Shown: positions 11,760 through 23,386, counted from the first letter of the stretch. The stretch is 64,000 bases of DNA from Sabellastarte sp. h YS-2021 (GCA_964017235.1 OZ024933.1:59626255-59690254); one strand, 5' to 3'. The notes: a model not told the origin generated them from the sequence alone. Numbers and translations: made by a program.

Positions 11760-13070
11760 ATGGTGTAATCTAAGAGATAGATAATTTAACCTTGAAGTAG
11801 AGGTCAAAGAAAAAAGCCATTTTCTCCTATCACTCACTGCTAAAAACATAAAAGAGCTATTACTCACTAGGTTATTTAGATAGACCTCTAAGCCAGGTAC
11901 TACCGTGTAGGTACAGAGATAATTCCTGAACAACATGTTTTAGTGAAATGCTCTAATGCAGTTATTTTGGAGTAATAAGCAATTTACTCAAAAAACTATT
12001 GGCATTATCACTCAGCTATGGATCTTGATCTGCAAAAGCAGCAACCTTGAAGTAGGGGTCAAAGGACAAATCCGACCCTTCTAAGATTCACAGTCCAAGA
12101 TTTCTGATATTGATTTCACATTCTAAACTCCTAGGAATAATGATAATCAGGTTTTTTTAGAATGCAAACACAGACCGGCCTTGAAGCAGGGGTAAAAGGT
12201 CAAATCCGACCCTTCCATAATATTCCCAGGCCATGATTTTTGATTATATATTCCAAACCTTTACGACCAATATTAAAATATTTATAAAAGAAAATATCCC
12301 CCGAAAACATAGGAAAACATTTCTGCATGCTTAGAAGGGACATATCTGTCTATTATATAAATCAGCCATAATCTCTCCTGTATGCGAGTACCACTGGTGG
12401 GCCGAACTGTAAAGAAATACCCCTAATTTGACCTTTAGAAGGAGTCATGGGTAATAAAGTGGAATAAAGCCATAAAGCAATAGGCTCCGAGGCCTTACGC
12501 AGATATATCCACACACTGAATTTGAAAGGCCTATGTAAGTTTTGTGTAGGAAAGGAAATCAATATTAAAAAAAAATCAACATTCTAATGTTTGAAGGTCA
12601 GCCGTGACCTTGATTTATTTATTTATTTGGGGTTTTACGTCGCTTTCAACACTGTACAGGTCATATCACGACGGGTAGTTGGAAGGGCAGAGGAAACCAG
12701 TACATACAGTTCGCTAGGGTTGTGTACTGTAAACTGCCGACCAACGGCAAGCAACTACCAGCTTTCCCACTTAAGGCCCTCACGGGGATCGAACCCCGGC
12801 CTCAGAGGTGGGAGGCCAGAGTGTTACCACTCTGCCACCGTGGCCCCTAGCCGTGACCTTGAAGAAAGAGGTTAAAGGTAATGTTTCTGCATGCTTATAG
12901 GGAAGATATACATGTGCAATATACATTAGCCATTGGATGATCTTCTTTATGCGAGTACTATGCCGAAATGTGAATAAATACCCAGAATTTGACATTAAGA
13001 AGGCAGTCAGTGACCTTAAAGTGGAAGACGAAGAAATTTTAAAGGTGGCGGCAGCAGCATAAAAGTGGTA
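11760..13070. repeat. Decayed interspersed repeats with 'ccttgaagNaggggtcaaagg' motif
   Basis: At least four diverged units start with CCTTGAAG(T/C)AG(A/G)GGTCAAAGG-like sequence (about 11790, 12045, 12180 and 12855), followed by 'atccgacccttc' and 'ttccaaacc(t)' motifs. They match the ~145-bp tandem unit seen at 18768-19330 and 59176-59640, so this is an old copy of that repeat downstream of the GPCR. A SINE is inserted at 12614-12848. Confidence 0.65.
12614..12848 (-). mobile_element. tRNA-derived SINE (family SINE-1), with target-site duplication
   Basis: On the minus strand the element begins with a tRNA-like head carrying an RNA polymerase III A box (TGGCAGAGTGG) and B box (GGTTCGATCCC), continues through a ~150-bp body and ends in an (AAAT)n tail at the low-coordinate side. 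Perfect 14-bp direct repeats AGCCGTGACCTTGA flank it (12600-12613 and 12849-12862), the mark of LINE-type retrotransposition. Nearly the same sequence lies at 42943-43188 and a diverged one at 31495-31735. The promoter boxes are intact, so this copy looks young. Confidence 0.9.
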
Positions 13071-15280
13071 AAACAGAAATATCCCAGACTTTTGTGTGGG
13101 ATGCAATTAATGGGTATTCAACTGAAATAACCCAATGTAAAAAAAGAACCTCGGCTGAATAAACTTATAATGTTGATAAAGATTTTGTTATTTCGGCTTG
13201 GTTGTTTTACCTTTATTTTGTTTGCAAAGTAAAAATATCCAGTGCTTTATTTTGCAATATACTCAGGATGAGAAGTTGACTTCACAATACAATTATGATA
13301 ATAAATAATAAATGACATTTCAATTTAATAAACATTTTCAAATTGGAATTCATGGAAAGTAAACGTCTGTATTCAACAACAACAGAATTGAAAAGGTCAA
13401 TTATAGAAATTAAAAAGGTTTTAACATTAACACCTACTCATGTAGCCATTATAAAATTAGTTTACTCTTCTTTTAGTAAATAGATACAGTTTCTGGTGGA
13501 AAAGAAAATATTTATATGAGATTAGTATTGGACAATGACGATATGCACTTCATCAAAAAGGTAATTATGCAACTAAATATGACTGAAACAATATTCATTT
13601 TTAATGTTAATGTATGACAATATTTAAATAATAATTTAAATTGGATTATATAATTTTTTTTTACATAGGGGACATTTAAAATCAGAGGGTTTCATGAATA
13701 TCTTACTGTTAAGAGTGTCAAAATTTGTCGAAGTTTACAGAATTTTGGGCACAAACTACAGTGAACTCAACAGGTAATGAAACTACATTTTATTTATTTA
13801 TATACTATGAGAAAACCTGAGGAATTTTGGTGAATATGAAACACTGGTTAAACAATCAATATAATTTGAGCTATGTTTCGATCATAATGCTATTGTCTTT
13901 GGGATTTTATATGCAAAATGAGTAAACATGCCAACAAATACTATCTATATATTGGCAAAATATTTTCTATATAGATATGCAAGGAAGGATAGAAAATGAA
14001 CATATTTAAATATCAGAATTATCATTCCAGGACCAATCCAGAATTGATAAGACATCGTTATTTTGGTAAAAATAGGGAGGTTTTTAAAAGAAGCTATTTT
14101 GAACTAATTATCAGAAAGCTGATGTTCCAACTACTCTTAGTCATATTAAAGATAGCCTTTTACTTATTTTTAATATCTCTAGAAAATAAAAAGTGCTCTT
14201 ATAGCTATAATAGATTTAATATTGTTATTGTGAAAGGTTATTGCTTTATTACAGTTCATACGTGTATGAATAATGCACTTGCACAAAGTTTGATAGAGGG
14301 TTTGCTACTCTCGCCCTCCCGAACGACTGCACCTTTTGTTTTAAAAAAGTGAATAAACTCGTGTAAAAAGTGTCAAAAATATGTGGTTGCTGGAAATTTC
14401 TATACTTATCCATTAAAATCAACAACCAGAACATTGACTTCACAAATGCTAGTAAAAATGTGCATTTCACTTGGTATTTTTTCTTTGAAAAATATCCCAC
14501 ATGTGTAGTTGTTTTTATTAGGTTATTTATATATATTATGCATTGACTTAGCTGATACAAGCAGTGTACAAACGGTCCAGCAGTACATCCTATTTTGTTT
14601 GAAGGCTTTAATAACATATATGCAGCCTGGGTAAACATTTACAAAAGTTGGAAAAAATTGTTTTGGCATTTTTGTGAAAATGGAGAAACTCTCAAAATGA
14701 GTTTTATTTACTAGTTATGTTTTTCCTTGAAATGGCAGTATTGCTAGTACAGCATTTCTAGAATGTAGGCCTTCACCAGGACAGCAGCTATGTATCTTTA
14801 TATTGTAATTTCACTCATTCTAGATTTGTTTTGAAGAATATATTCCAGACCTTTCCCAAAATAAAATGAACTGGTCCTGTGGTCAGGCCATAGAAACTAT
14901 TCAGATTTCTTTTCATTATTTTCTGAGTAGTTTTAGCCACTAACCCAAAATTATTCAAGATGGAAACATTGAAAATCTGTTTACATGTACAGTAAGATCT
15001 GGGTGTTTCATAAAATTAGTTTTGGAGTTATTACAAACACAGACTGACAAACAAATAAACCGATAAATGAACGTTCCAGAAGATATCTTAGAAAGGGGAA
15101 AGTTTACATCAGTGACGAAAATCTCATTAAATTTCACTCTTGCCATATTTATAAAAGTTATCTACATCAATAAACAAACCCAGGTATTGCATATTATGTG
15201 CCTGTAGAAGCAAATCCCCCTAAAGGGTTGCATTTCAGTTGACTTGGACTGTACCACGCAATAAATTGTTCCTGTCTTTT
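13071..15280. other. AT-rich sequence, one ambiguous exon candidate
   Basis: No recognised gene. ORFs at 13996-14352 (+) and 14249-14638 (-) are long only because the sequence is AT-rich, overlap on opposite strands and show no domain. A two-exon candidate at 13477-13763 is listed separately. Confidence 0.45.
13477..13763 (+). other. Two-exon coding candidate, frame uncertain
   Basis: Segment 1 (about 13477-13560) ends at a donor (AAAAAG|GTAATT). Segment 2 starts after a strong acceptor (tttttttttacatag) near 13668. Joined in one phase they read an ordinary-looking peptide ('ENIYMRLVLDNDDMHF' then 'TFKIRGFHEYLTV') and stop at a TGA near 13761. Segment 2 is also open in another frame ending at a donor near 13772. 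Because two frames compete and no family is recognised, this may be chance. Confidence 0.2.
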
Positions 15281-15420
15281 CTTTGACCAATCAGGTATGG
15301 TAATGCTTATAGCCAATCAGCGTCTTTGTTTCTGGGTAGTGGTCCCCGCATGGTGCAGAGAACCATTTGTGATCTGAAAATTGAAGAGTGAACATGTTTT
15401 TCCCACCCATGTTGTATTTT
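15281..15420 (+). promoter_or_regulatory. Possible promoter: paired CCAAT boxes
   Basis: Two copies of CCAATCAG, at about 15287 and 15313 (26 bp apart), lie in a short, less AT-rich patch. This spacing is typical of NF-Y-dependent promoters in animals. No convincing first exon was found next to it, so this is only a candidate. Confidence 0.25.
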
Positions 15421-15460
15421 CCCTCCCTTGGTTAATTGATTTTAATATTTTATATTTTAT

Positions 15461-15520
15461 TGATCTCGATATGAGATCTTGTTGTTTATCTTAGGATCTC
15501 GGGATGTGAGATCTCGTTTT
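15461..15520. repeat. GAGATCTC palindromic repeats beside the foldback element
   Basis: 'gatctcgatatgagatct' at 15462 and 'gatctcgggatgtgagatct' near 15495 are two copies of an imperfect palindrome. A third lies just beyond the other side of the foldback element (16261-16281). The element appears to have entered a short repeat of this motif. Confidence 0.6.
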
Positions 15521-15555
15521 ATCGGGCAAATTTTATGGTTTAACCTAATGTGGGT

Positions 15556-16250
15556 GTTCCACCACACGACTAAGGCTCCCGATTAAGGGTTTTTGAGGGT
15601 CGGTTTGAAAAATTTGCTTAGTCCCAGGCGTCCTGTAAGGGTCGGTTGTGGTCGGTTGGGGCCGTGTGAAAGATCAAACATGTTTGATATTTCTCCCAAC
15701 CCAAATTATTTTTATTTTTTCCCGCCATAAACAAAATGTCCAGTCCCAGGCTTCCCCAGGCCTCCTCAGACCACATTTACACAGTCCTATGTTGTCCCAG
15801 GCTGCCTGCAACCCTTAGTTCCCTACCCTTAGTCACATACCCTTAGTGCCTTAGTCCCAGGCCTCCTGCGACCCTTAGTCCCATTGCAAAACAAGAATCG
15901 GCCACATTGGTCTGGGGAAGACTGGGGACGCCTGAGGACGCCTGAGGAGGCCGGGACTTAGTCGTGGGTTAGTGGGGGCTTAGTCCCAGGAGGCCTGAGG
16001 CGTCCTGGGACCCAGTCGGTATGTCTACGACCAGATCTTGGATCAAACCGACCAGAAAAATGGCTTAGTCGGTTCTTAGTCCCAGACCAGTCGGAGACTC
16101 TGTAGGGCGGCCTGGGGCCTCCTCAGGCTCTGACCTTAATCCCAGACTTTTACACCGATCCAGTACTCCCGCCCATTTTACCTTTTTTTTCACCGACTTT
16201 CCACGATTAAGGGTCAGGGACAGGATCGGGGCTTAGTCCTTTGGTGGAAC
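15556..16250. mobile_element. Foldback/TIR DNA element, non-autonomous, ~695 bp
   Basis: The ends are inverted repeats of about 26-28 bp: GTTCCACCACACGACTAAGG at 15556 pairs with the end of the element (...CTTAGTCCTTTGGTGGAAC at 16250), allowing a few mismatches. Inside, motifs of the form CTTAGTCCCAGGC(C/G)TCCTG recur in both orientations (for example near 15616, 15860 and 15980), so much of the element can fold on itself. It has no coding capacity and is more GC-rich than its surroundings. No clear target duplication is visible. A related inverted piece seems to lie near 25485-25590 (shared 'aacatgtttgat' and 'accgac...accctc'). Confidence 0.65.
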
Positions 16251-16502
16251 AGGGGCATAAGATCTCGGGGTATGAGATCTCGTTTATTGTATACTGACTA
16301 ACATGATAGAATCTAATAAATGGTAGTGCCCAAATCTCGCGAGTCTTCATTTGAGAATTCAGGTCATATTGGAATTGGGCTCTTATGTGTGTCGAGAGGC
16401 AACTGACAGTGAAATCCTCCCTAAACCTCTATATTCACAGCAATGGACAGCTTTGATATGTATATCTATTATCTGACACTTGTCTTGTATATGGTAAGAA
16501 GG

Positions 16503-16721
16503 TTACTTTACAGTCACATTTGATTGAGGAATGACCGATTTTAAATGCTCTTGGACCTCTCGATTTTGGGCTTTAAACTTGACTAAGAATGTAACCTCAT
16601 CGGTGAAAGCAATAACACAAGGGTATATGAGTGTCAAAAGTACGCTCTCTGATTCAATAACCAAGCCACTTGGTTGTAATCTAGTTAGACACAGAGGATC
16701 TTCTGGTGGTCGTTGTTGTGG
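16503..16721 (-). CDS. Possible exon (73 codons) of an unidentified protein
   Basis: The minus strand has an uninterrupted frame with protein-like composition after a possible acceptor (TCTGACCTGCAG) at 16722. It includes 'RPPEDPLCLTRLQPSGLVIE', 'IAFTDEVTFLVKFKAQNREV' and ends 'NVTVK' then TAA. If it is an internal exon, the alternative end is a donor at AAA|GTAACC. Codon composition is less AT-biased than the flanks. I recognise no family and found no partner exon. Confidence 0.35.
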   Translation of the reverse strand, partial: PQQRPPEDPLCLTRLQPSGLVIESESVLLTLIYPCVIAFTDEVTFLVKFKAQNREVQEHLKSVIPQSNVTVK

Positions 16722-16749
16722 CTGCAGGTCAGAATCCAGAGTATGGCTT

Positions 16750-18476
16750 CAGAGACATACAGATGATCTGTCCCTATATAACTATTGTTGTTAACAAGAT
16801 CATTACCAAGTGCAGTCATTTTTAATAGCATGTACCCTCAAAACTGCTCCCATTTCACTGAAATATGGACAGGTATCACTCCTTAAACGGGAGCATTTAA
16901 TAGGACTATTCCTGGCCATCCTGGATTATCCAGGGCTTGTCTGTCCCAAAAATCATTTGCCCGATAGCGCATCACAGTTCTAACACCAAGTATCCCCCCG
17001 TTTAAGGCAAAACCTTTGCAAGGTACAAACCCATGCCTGAAGTTATCCCAAGGCAATCCATTCAAGGCCAAGGTTTGAATCCTGTGGGGTGTGGCTTCAA
17101 GGCTACTATTTGAAGGGTCCCATGTAGGATTACGCATGGACTTGGCTATGGTTTGTCTTTACTGGGGAATGCTTGAAGTTCGATCCTTGTTCTGGTAGGA
17201 AGGGACAACTGGGTTGGGTTTTTAGACTTACCCAAGTGATCCAGATTTTATGTGCCGTAGTGTGTGAAAGGCCATAGGTAAATTGCTACATAAAGAGGAC
17301 ACAAGAGACATTCAAATATGTTTAACATTTCTAAGTGGGACTGTTACATTTTCTAGGGAGCTTGCCTGATTAAGAAACAATTAATGTTTGGACATTCATT
17401 TCGATTGCTGTTTTCAAATCAATGACTAATGTCTGACATACCAACATTTACTGGGAAAATGCTGGGAGGGCTCGACAGATGATGCACGGGGCAGTCTGTT
17501 TCCTTTTGATAATTTGTAATGGAATAGGACAGCATGGCTCTATAGACAAGTAATGCATTATTACAATGTCGTCTACTGATGATCATGGATCTGGGTCTTA
17601 GTTTTTACTCTCATAATCCAGAGGCCTGGAAACAATAACTGTGGCAAAAGTGGAAGAACATGGCTGGCGTGGCTGTGGTGCCACAGGCCTGAGAGTGCTC
17701 TAGGAATACTTTGTCTCAAGAAGTTGTGCATGACCCACTGCTGCCTCTTGATCATCTCTTCTTTACCCATACGTCCTGTGACTCAGTTTCCAATAGACTG
17801 TTTTCTGGAGGGAAAAAACATTGTTTCAGCAGCGGAAGAGAGACTCCCACAAATCCAGTCAGGCCCTCTCACTCTTGGCAGTGTCCTTGTAATCATTTAC
17901 AAAAGGTCATGGTTCTAATCCTTCATTCAGTTCACCACTTATTCCTTCTGTGCATCAGACTGGCGAGAGCAGCTTTCTTCCACTTTTTTCTTTAGCCGAA
18001 TGAGTGCTATCCTCAGGGTTTCAGGTGGTAAGGGTGAAACTCTGAAATCACAACAGTATCCCTCTCCAATTGGGATGCGAATGTGTCTGTGTCCTTCTCC
18101 TGCTGTGTCCCCTCTTGCTCAGGAAGGGGGGCTGCGCAGTTACTTCTACCCAGTCTTTTATAGAGAAATGCAGTAGGGTTCATATAGTCCGTCAAAACCT
18201 GGGAGTAACACACAGCCAGGTGGGTATGTTTTTGGACTGGTGACATTTCTCATTATGTTATTTTCAATGTTTCTGCATTTATAAGACTGATTTGTTATCC
18301 AAAATTTAAACAGCTAGCTGTACATTCTAATAGTAAACTGAAAACAGTTTTAAGATGCTCAATCAGCTATATGGAGCTGGGAGTTCATATTAATAGTACA
18401 AGATGTAGCTGCACAAATAAAAATTCATAGATATAATAATTATCATTGCCCATTAAAAATTATCCTCAATTATATG
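16750..18476. other. No gene recognised
   Basis: Moderately AT-rich unique-looking sequence. A short minus-strand open segment near 17765-17860 ('GVSLPLLKQCFFPPENSL') ends at a possible donor (GG|GTAAAG) but has no good acceptor. I do not call it. Confidence 0.4.
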
Positions 18477-18486
18477 ACAAGAGGAG

Positions 18487-18506
18487 AGTGCCCGTGAACG
18501 GGCACT
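18487..18506. repeat. Terminal stem-loop, AGTGCCCGTGAACGGGCACT
   Basis: A perfect 9-bp stem with a 2-base loop, in AT-rich surroundings, 10 bp inside the boundary of the composite. It is identical in copy B (52916-52935). A hairpin near one end is the 3' mark of Helitron-like elements, which would put the 3' end of this element on the left. Confidence 0.85.
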
Positions 18507-18767
18507 GTGTCAGCTGACTGAGTGTTTTTGATTTGTGAAGGTGATTAGAGGACAGAATAATTATCAGGAAAAGGGCTGTACAGAAATACAGTAAATGGTA
18601 ACTGAACAGCAAGTTCGAAAGAAATTCCGAAGCTGACAGAAGAAAAGGATAAAAAAGTTGTGCCCTGTAAATGGTATTATGAAGGAAAATAACAAGGTAA
18701 TTGTTTAAGTGTAAAAAATAGGTTAAAACATATTTAAACAAATACTACAAATGCAATATCCTCGTTC

Positions 18768-19330
18768 AACCTTGAAGAAGGGGTCCAAGGTCAAATCTAA
18801 CCACACAAATACATTCCCAGCCCATGATTTCCTATGGTTTACCATTCCAAACCTCCAATTATAAATGAGTTATAAGCACTTTTAAGCTTGGCTGTCCTCA
18901 TTTGACCTTGAAGGAGGGGTCCAAAGGTCAAATCTGACCATACCAAAAGATTCCGAGCCAATGATTTCCTATGGGATGGTTTACCATCCCAAATCTCTGT
19001 CACCAATAATAAGCGAGTTGTAGGCACTTTCAATTTTCGCTATCCTCATTTGACCTTGAAGGAGGGTTCCAAGGTCAAATCGGACCATATCCACAGATTC
19101 ACAGCCCATGATTTCCTGTCTGTTTACCATCCCAAACCTCTGGGACCAATAATAAGCGAGTTTTAAGCACTTTGAAGTTTGGCTATCCTTGTTTGACCTT
19201 GAAGGAGGGGTCATTGAAGGTCAAATCTGACCACATCAAAAGATTCCCACCCCATGATTTCCTACAGGTTGGTTTATCATCCCAAACCTCTAGGATCAAT
19301 AATAAGGGAGATATAAGCACTTTTCATGAC
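18768..19330. repeat. ~145-bp tandem repeat, four units
   Basis: Units start near 18768, 18904, 19052 and 19195. Each reads TGACCTTGAAGGAGGGGTCC then AAGGTCAAATC(T)GACCACA, 'agcccatgatttcct', 'accatcccaaacctctaggaccaataataagcgag'-type blocks and 'aagcacttttaagtttggct'. Each unit has an everted pair of TGACCTTGA and CCAAGGTCA, matching the NR5A/ERR extended nuclear-receptor half-site. Confidence 0.85.
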
Positions 19331-19439
19331 TGACAAAAAACACCTGTGGCGGCCATCTTGTTTCTCAAAATGAGGCCAAAAATATTCCCAGACAACATTT
19401 TATGATTATTAATATATACGCCAAACTTAAGAAAGCTAG

Positions 19440-21412
19440 CTATAATATTTTTTTTCATCAGAGCAGTAATGGTGAAATCTCTCTCTACACACTGCGGCTA
19501 TCCAGTGGATACAATGATTTACTCAACAGTGAGAACCTGAAAGTAGCTATTGCTCAGCTATGCCATGACATAGAGGTCTGCAATTTCACTATGTTATAGC
19601 TGACCAAAAATTCTGTGAATAACATATTTAACAAATTACTCTAAATGTAATAGTTTTCAAGTTACAACTGATTTACTCAACAGTGAGAACCTCAAAGGAA
19701 CTATTACTCAGCTATGCAATGAGCTACATGTCTGAAATTTTACTATGTTATAGCTAACCCAAAAGTAGGTGAACAACATATTTAAGCAAACTACTGTAAA
19801 TGCAATAGTTTTCAAGCTACAACTGATTTACTCAATAGTGAGAACCTGAAAATAGCTATTGCTCCGCTATGCCATGAGCTATAGGTCTGTAATTTCACTA
19901 TGTTATAGCTGACCCAAAAGTAGGTGAACAATATATTTTAACAAAATACTCCAAATGCAATATTTTTCAAGTTATAGCTGATTTACTCAACAGTCAGTAC
20001 CTGAGAATAGCTATTACTCAGTTGTGCCATGAGCTATAGGTCTATAATTTCACTATGTTATAGCTGACCCAAAAGTAGCTGAATAACATATTTGCACAAA
20101 TTTCTGTAAATGCAATAGTTTTCCAATTATAACTGATTTACTCAACAGTGAGAACTTCAAAGTAGCTATTACTCAGCTATGACATGAGCCACAGGTCTGA
20201 AACTTCACTATGTTATAGCTGACCCCAAAATAGGTGAATAACATATTGAAACAAAATACTCTAAATGCAATAGTTTTCAAGTTATAAGTGATTTACTCAA
20301 CAGTGATAACCTAAAAGTAGCTATTACTCAGCTATGCCATGAGCCACAGGTCTGAAATTTTACTATGTTATAGCTGGCCCAAAAGTAGCTGAATAACATA
20401 TTTATACGAAATTCTCTAAATGCAATAGTTTTTAAGTTACAAGTGATTTTACTCATGATGGAAGTTACTGAAAAGCCCAAAAGTAGCTATTACTCACTTA
20501 GCTATTGAGACAGACACCCAACTTACTCACCATATTGTAGCTATGAAAAAGTAGCTGAATAACATATTTTAACAAAATGCTCTAAATGCAACACTTTTCA
20601 AGTTATAAGTGATTTACTCAACAGTGATAACCTAAAAGTAGCTATTACTCAGCTATGCCATGAGCCACAGGTCTGAAATTTTACTATGTTATAGCTGGCC
20701 CAAAAGTAGCTGAATAACATATTTATACGAAATTCTCTAAATGCAATAGTTTTTAAGTTACAAGTGATTTTACTCATGATGGAAGTTACTGAAAAGCCCA
20801 AAAGTAGCTATTACTCACTTAGCTATTGAGACAGACACCCAACTTACTCACCATATTGTAGCTATGAAAAAGTAGCTGAATAACATATTTTAACAAAATG
20901 CTCTAAATGCAACACTTTTCAAGTTATAAGTGATTTACTCAACAGTGATAACCTAAAAGTAGCTATTACTCAGCTATGCCATGAGCTACAGGTCTGAAAT
21001 TTTACTATGTTATAGCTGACCCAAAAGTAGCTGAATAACATATTTATACGAAATTCTCTAAATGCAATAGTTTTCAAGTTATAAGCGATTTACTCAACAG
21101 TGATAACCTAAAAGTAGCTATTACTCAGCTATGCCATGAGCTACAGGTCTCAAATTTCACTATGTTATAGCTGGCCCAAAAGTAGCTGAATAACATATTT
21201 ATACGAAATTCTCTAAATGCAATAGTTTTTAAGTTACAAGTGATGTTACTCATAATGGAAGTTACTGAAAAGCCCAAAAGTAGCTATTACTCACTTAGCT
21301 ATTGAGACAGACACCCAACTTACTCACCATATTGTAGCTATGAAAAAAGTAGCTGAACAACATATTTTCACAAAATGCTGTAAATGCAACACTTTTGAAG
21401 TTATAAGTGATT
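19440..21412. repeat. ~155-bp tandem array with a ~321-bp higher-order unit
   Basis: Units carry 'gatttactcaacagtgaKaacct', 'gtagctattactcagctatg', 'tgttatagctgacccaaaag' and 'aaatgcaatagttttcaag'. In the first part the period is 155 bp (GATTTACTCAA at 19670, 19825, 19980). From 20289 the unit becomes a dimer of ~321 bp (20289, 20611, 20932), its second half being a diverged monomer with 'actcacttagctattgagac'. The 20289 and 20611 dimers are almost identical, so expansion is recent. Confidence 0.88.
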
Positions 21413-21842
21413 TAGTGCATGATTTCATGAATTTTAATGCATTAAAAATTATTAAAAAAATTTATTAAAAAAAAAGTAAGACAGATCCAGGTCTCATACT
21501 CACACAAGAGAATCTACCTCTGGCCTAGTACATATATGCAAGATATGAGAGAAATCCCTGCAATAGTCACTGAGAAAATTGTGATAAAAAGTTGAAATTT
21601 TCACACTTTTGGTGGGGGTACCCCCCTTGTAATGTCTCTAGCAAACAGACGAACAGACAGATTTGCATGCCTTGAACAATTTTCATCCTCGATAGATAAG
21701 GTATCTTTTAAAAAAAAAACAGCATGTCTCTAGGCCTTGTAGTTTTGGAGAAGAAGTTGTTCACACGGACGCGGACGCGGACGCCCACGCCGCAGAGTGA
21801 TGACATAATGTCAGCGGACTGACAAGTCAGTTGACATAAAAA

Positions 21843-22260
21843 ACTAGACCTATGCATCAGAGAACTGATGCAAATTTATATCCACTGGAAAGACAACTCA
21901 CCACAGCCAGTGAACCATCGTTTGACCTTGAAGGAGGGGCCCAAGGTCAAATCTGACCACATCATCAGATTTCCTATAAGTTGATTTCCCATTGCAAACC
22001 TCTAGGGCCAATAATAAGCAAGTTATAAGCACTTTTAAGTTTGGCTATCGTCGTTTGACCTTGAAAAAGGGGCCCAAGGTCGCCCATGAAGAGATTCAAC
22101 TTTCTACTTATAAGAATCAGTCAGTAAAAAAAAGGTAGATCATTTTTTTAAATGCCCACAGCGGCCATTTTGTTATTCAGAATGAGGCTAATTTCACTCC
22201 CAGAAAAGGTTACCTCCCAATAAAGATATCCTTTAAATTTGGTGAACCTATCTGGTGTAA
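21843..22260. repeat. Extra units of the ~145-bp repeat and an associated block
   Basis: Directly after copy A, two further TGACCTTGAA...GGCCCAAGGTC units occur (about 21925 and 22068). They are followed by a 'gcggccattttgttattcagaatgaggc' block that also follows the 145-bp units at 19345. This is a truncated second piece of the same family. Confidence 0.65.
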
Positions 22261-23386
22261 TTTTCCTCCGAGAGTGCTAACATCAAAATTCTCTACACAA
22301 AGTGGCGGTGGCAGCATGGAGAATGCTAAAGCAAAGTATCTACCGTATGCCTCCAATGGATACAATAATAATGCAACCATAATACATTGTGCATACAGAT
22401 TTTCACATAGTTCATGTATTTATTGTGGAGTAAAAATTAATTACGTAAAATTTTATGTTTTATATTAGACACTCAAGTTGAAACTGACCATAAGCAACCA
22501 TAAACTTGAATTTTCAAAAGTTTCAAATATTATGGACATTTATTTGGCTACATTTTCCAGTTATGCAGTATTATTAGATCAAATTAGCACCGAGTTGATG
22601 CCAATCAATGAGAAGGCCTAGGTGGAATGGAAGATATTAAACCCAGACTTCATGGACTAGCATTAATAATTCAAGGAAAATATGCTCCTAATAAAACACC
22701 AGAAAATCCCTAACCCACTGGGGTAAAAATATACTATTATACTTTTTTTGCAAAACACTGTCTAGTTAAATCATAGAATTATCACCCAAAAGTGCAAATA
22801 AATTGATTGCTAGGTGCTTGAATTTACTATGATTTTTTTCTATAATCCCATAATTTTTCAAGCTCACTTTGAAATGTTCAAGAAATTTGTCTTGGTTTCA
22901 CTGATTCTAATCGATGTCATCATGGTCAATAATTACAGTGAAAAAGCAACTTCAAAACTAACTTAAATGACAGTTAGGTTTCGTGAATTATTTACCGCAG
23001 ATTTCCTACTTATAGAAACTACCAGTTCGAAGGACATTTAAGCTGGAGAATAAAAAGGGTTTATTCTCATTTAACAATACTCCCATCTGTGTACCCCCAC
23101 CCCCACTGAGACTGGTAACTATACTCGCAGACCTGTATCTTTCTAGAACAACAAGTCAGAATGTCCTGTAACATACGAAAACTGTTCATACATATATACA
23201 TTTTTTTTGTAATTGAAGAAATTTTTTCATTTTCATTTTTTTTTTCCATTTTTGCTATTATGATAAGTAACATATAAACCATTTCTTCTTTAGCCTTGTC
23301 ACTGGATCAGTTTTGAAACTCACTATTGATTTAACCTACATTAAAATACGACTTGCAAGTTTTGTTATGAACTTTGAACATTTTTT
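22261..23386. other. No gene recognised
   Basis: AT-rich unique-looking sequence with no coding or repeat signal I can support. Confidence 0.4.

Larger units (their letters stand above)
18477..21842. mobile_element. Pearl/HINE-like non-coding element with two tandem-repeat cores, copy A
   Basis: A ~3.37 kb composite repeated in the same order at 52906-62540. Order: an ~290-bp conserved end starting ACAAGAGGAGAG with a GC-rich stem-loop (18487-18506); four units of a ~145-bp repeat; a linker (19340-19440) with a GGCGGCCATCTTG motif; an array of ~155-bp units (19440-21412); and a conserved ~430-bp tail ending GTCAG(T/C)TGACATAAAA. The palindrome GTCAGCTGAC lies just inside the stem-loop end and, in copy B, at the other end. 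Conserved ends, a terminal hairpin and a tandem core with no ORF are the features described for bivalve pearl elements and HINEs. The class is inference; the repeat structure is seen directly. Confidence 0.75.

Noticed and set aside
12781-12848. Possible tRNA gene (A and B boxes)
   Set aside because: The box pair is the head of a SINE with a tail and target duplication; the region does not fold as a full tRNA, and the same head recurs at 43188.
13996-14638. Two overlapping ORFs of 118 (+) and 129 (-) codons
   Set aside because: On opposite strands over the same AT-rich bases, rich in Phe/Ile/Leu/Lys as random AT-rich translation gives; no homology recognised.
17573-17995. ORFs on both strands near 17.7 kb
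   Set aside because: No domain and no consistent splice pair; the minus-strand reading has stops every 20-30 codons apart from one short segment.
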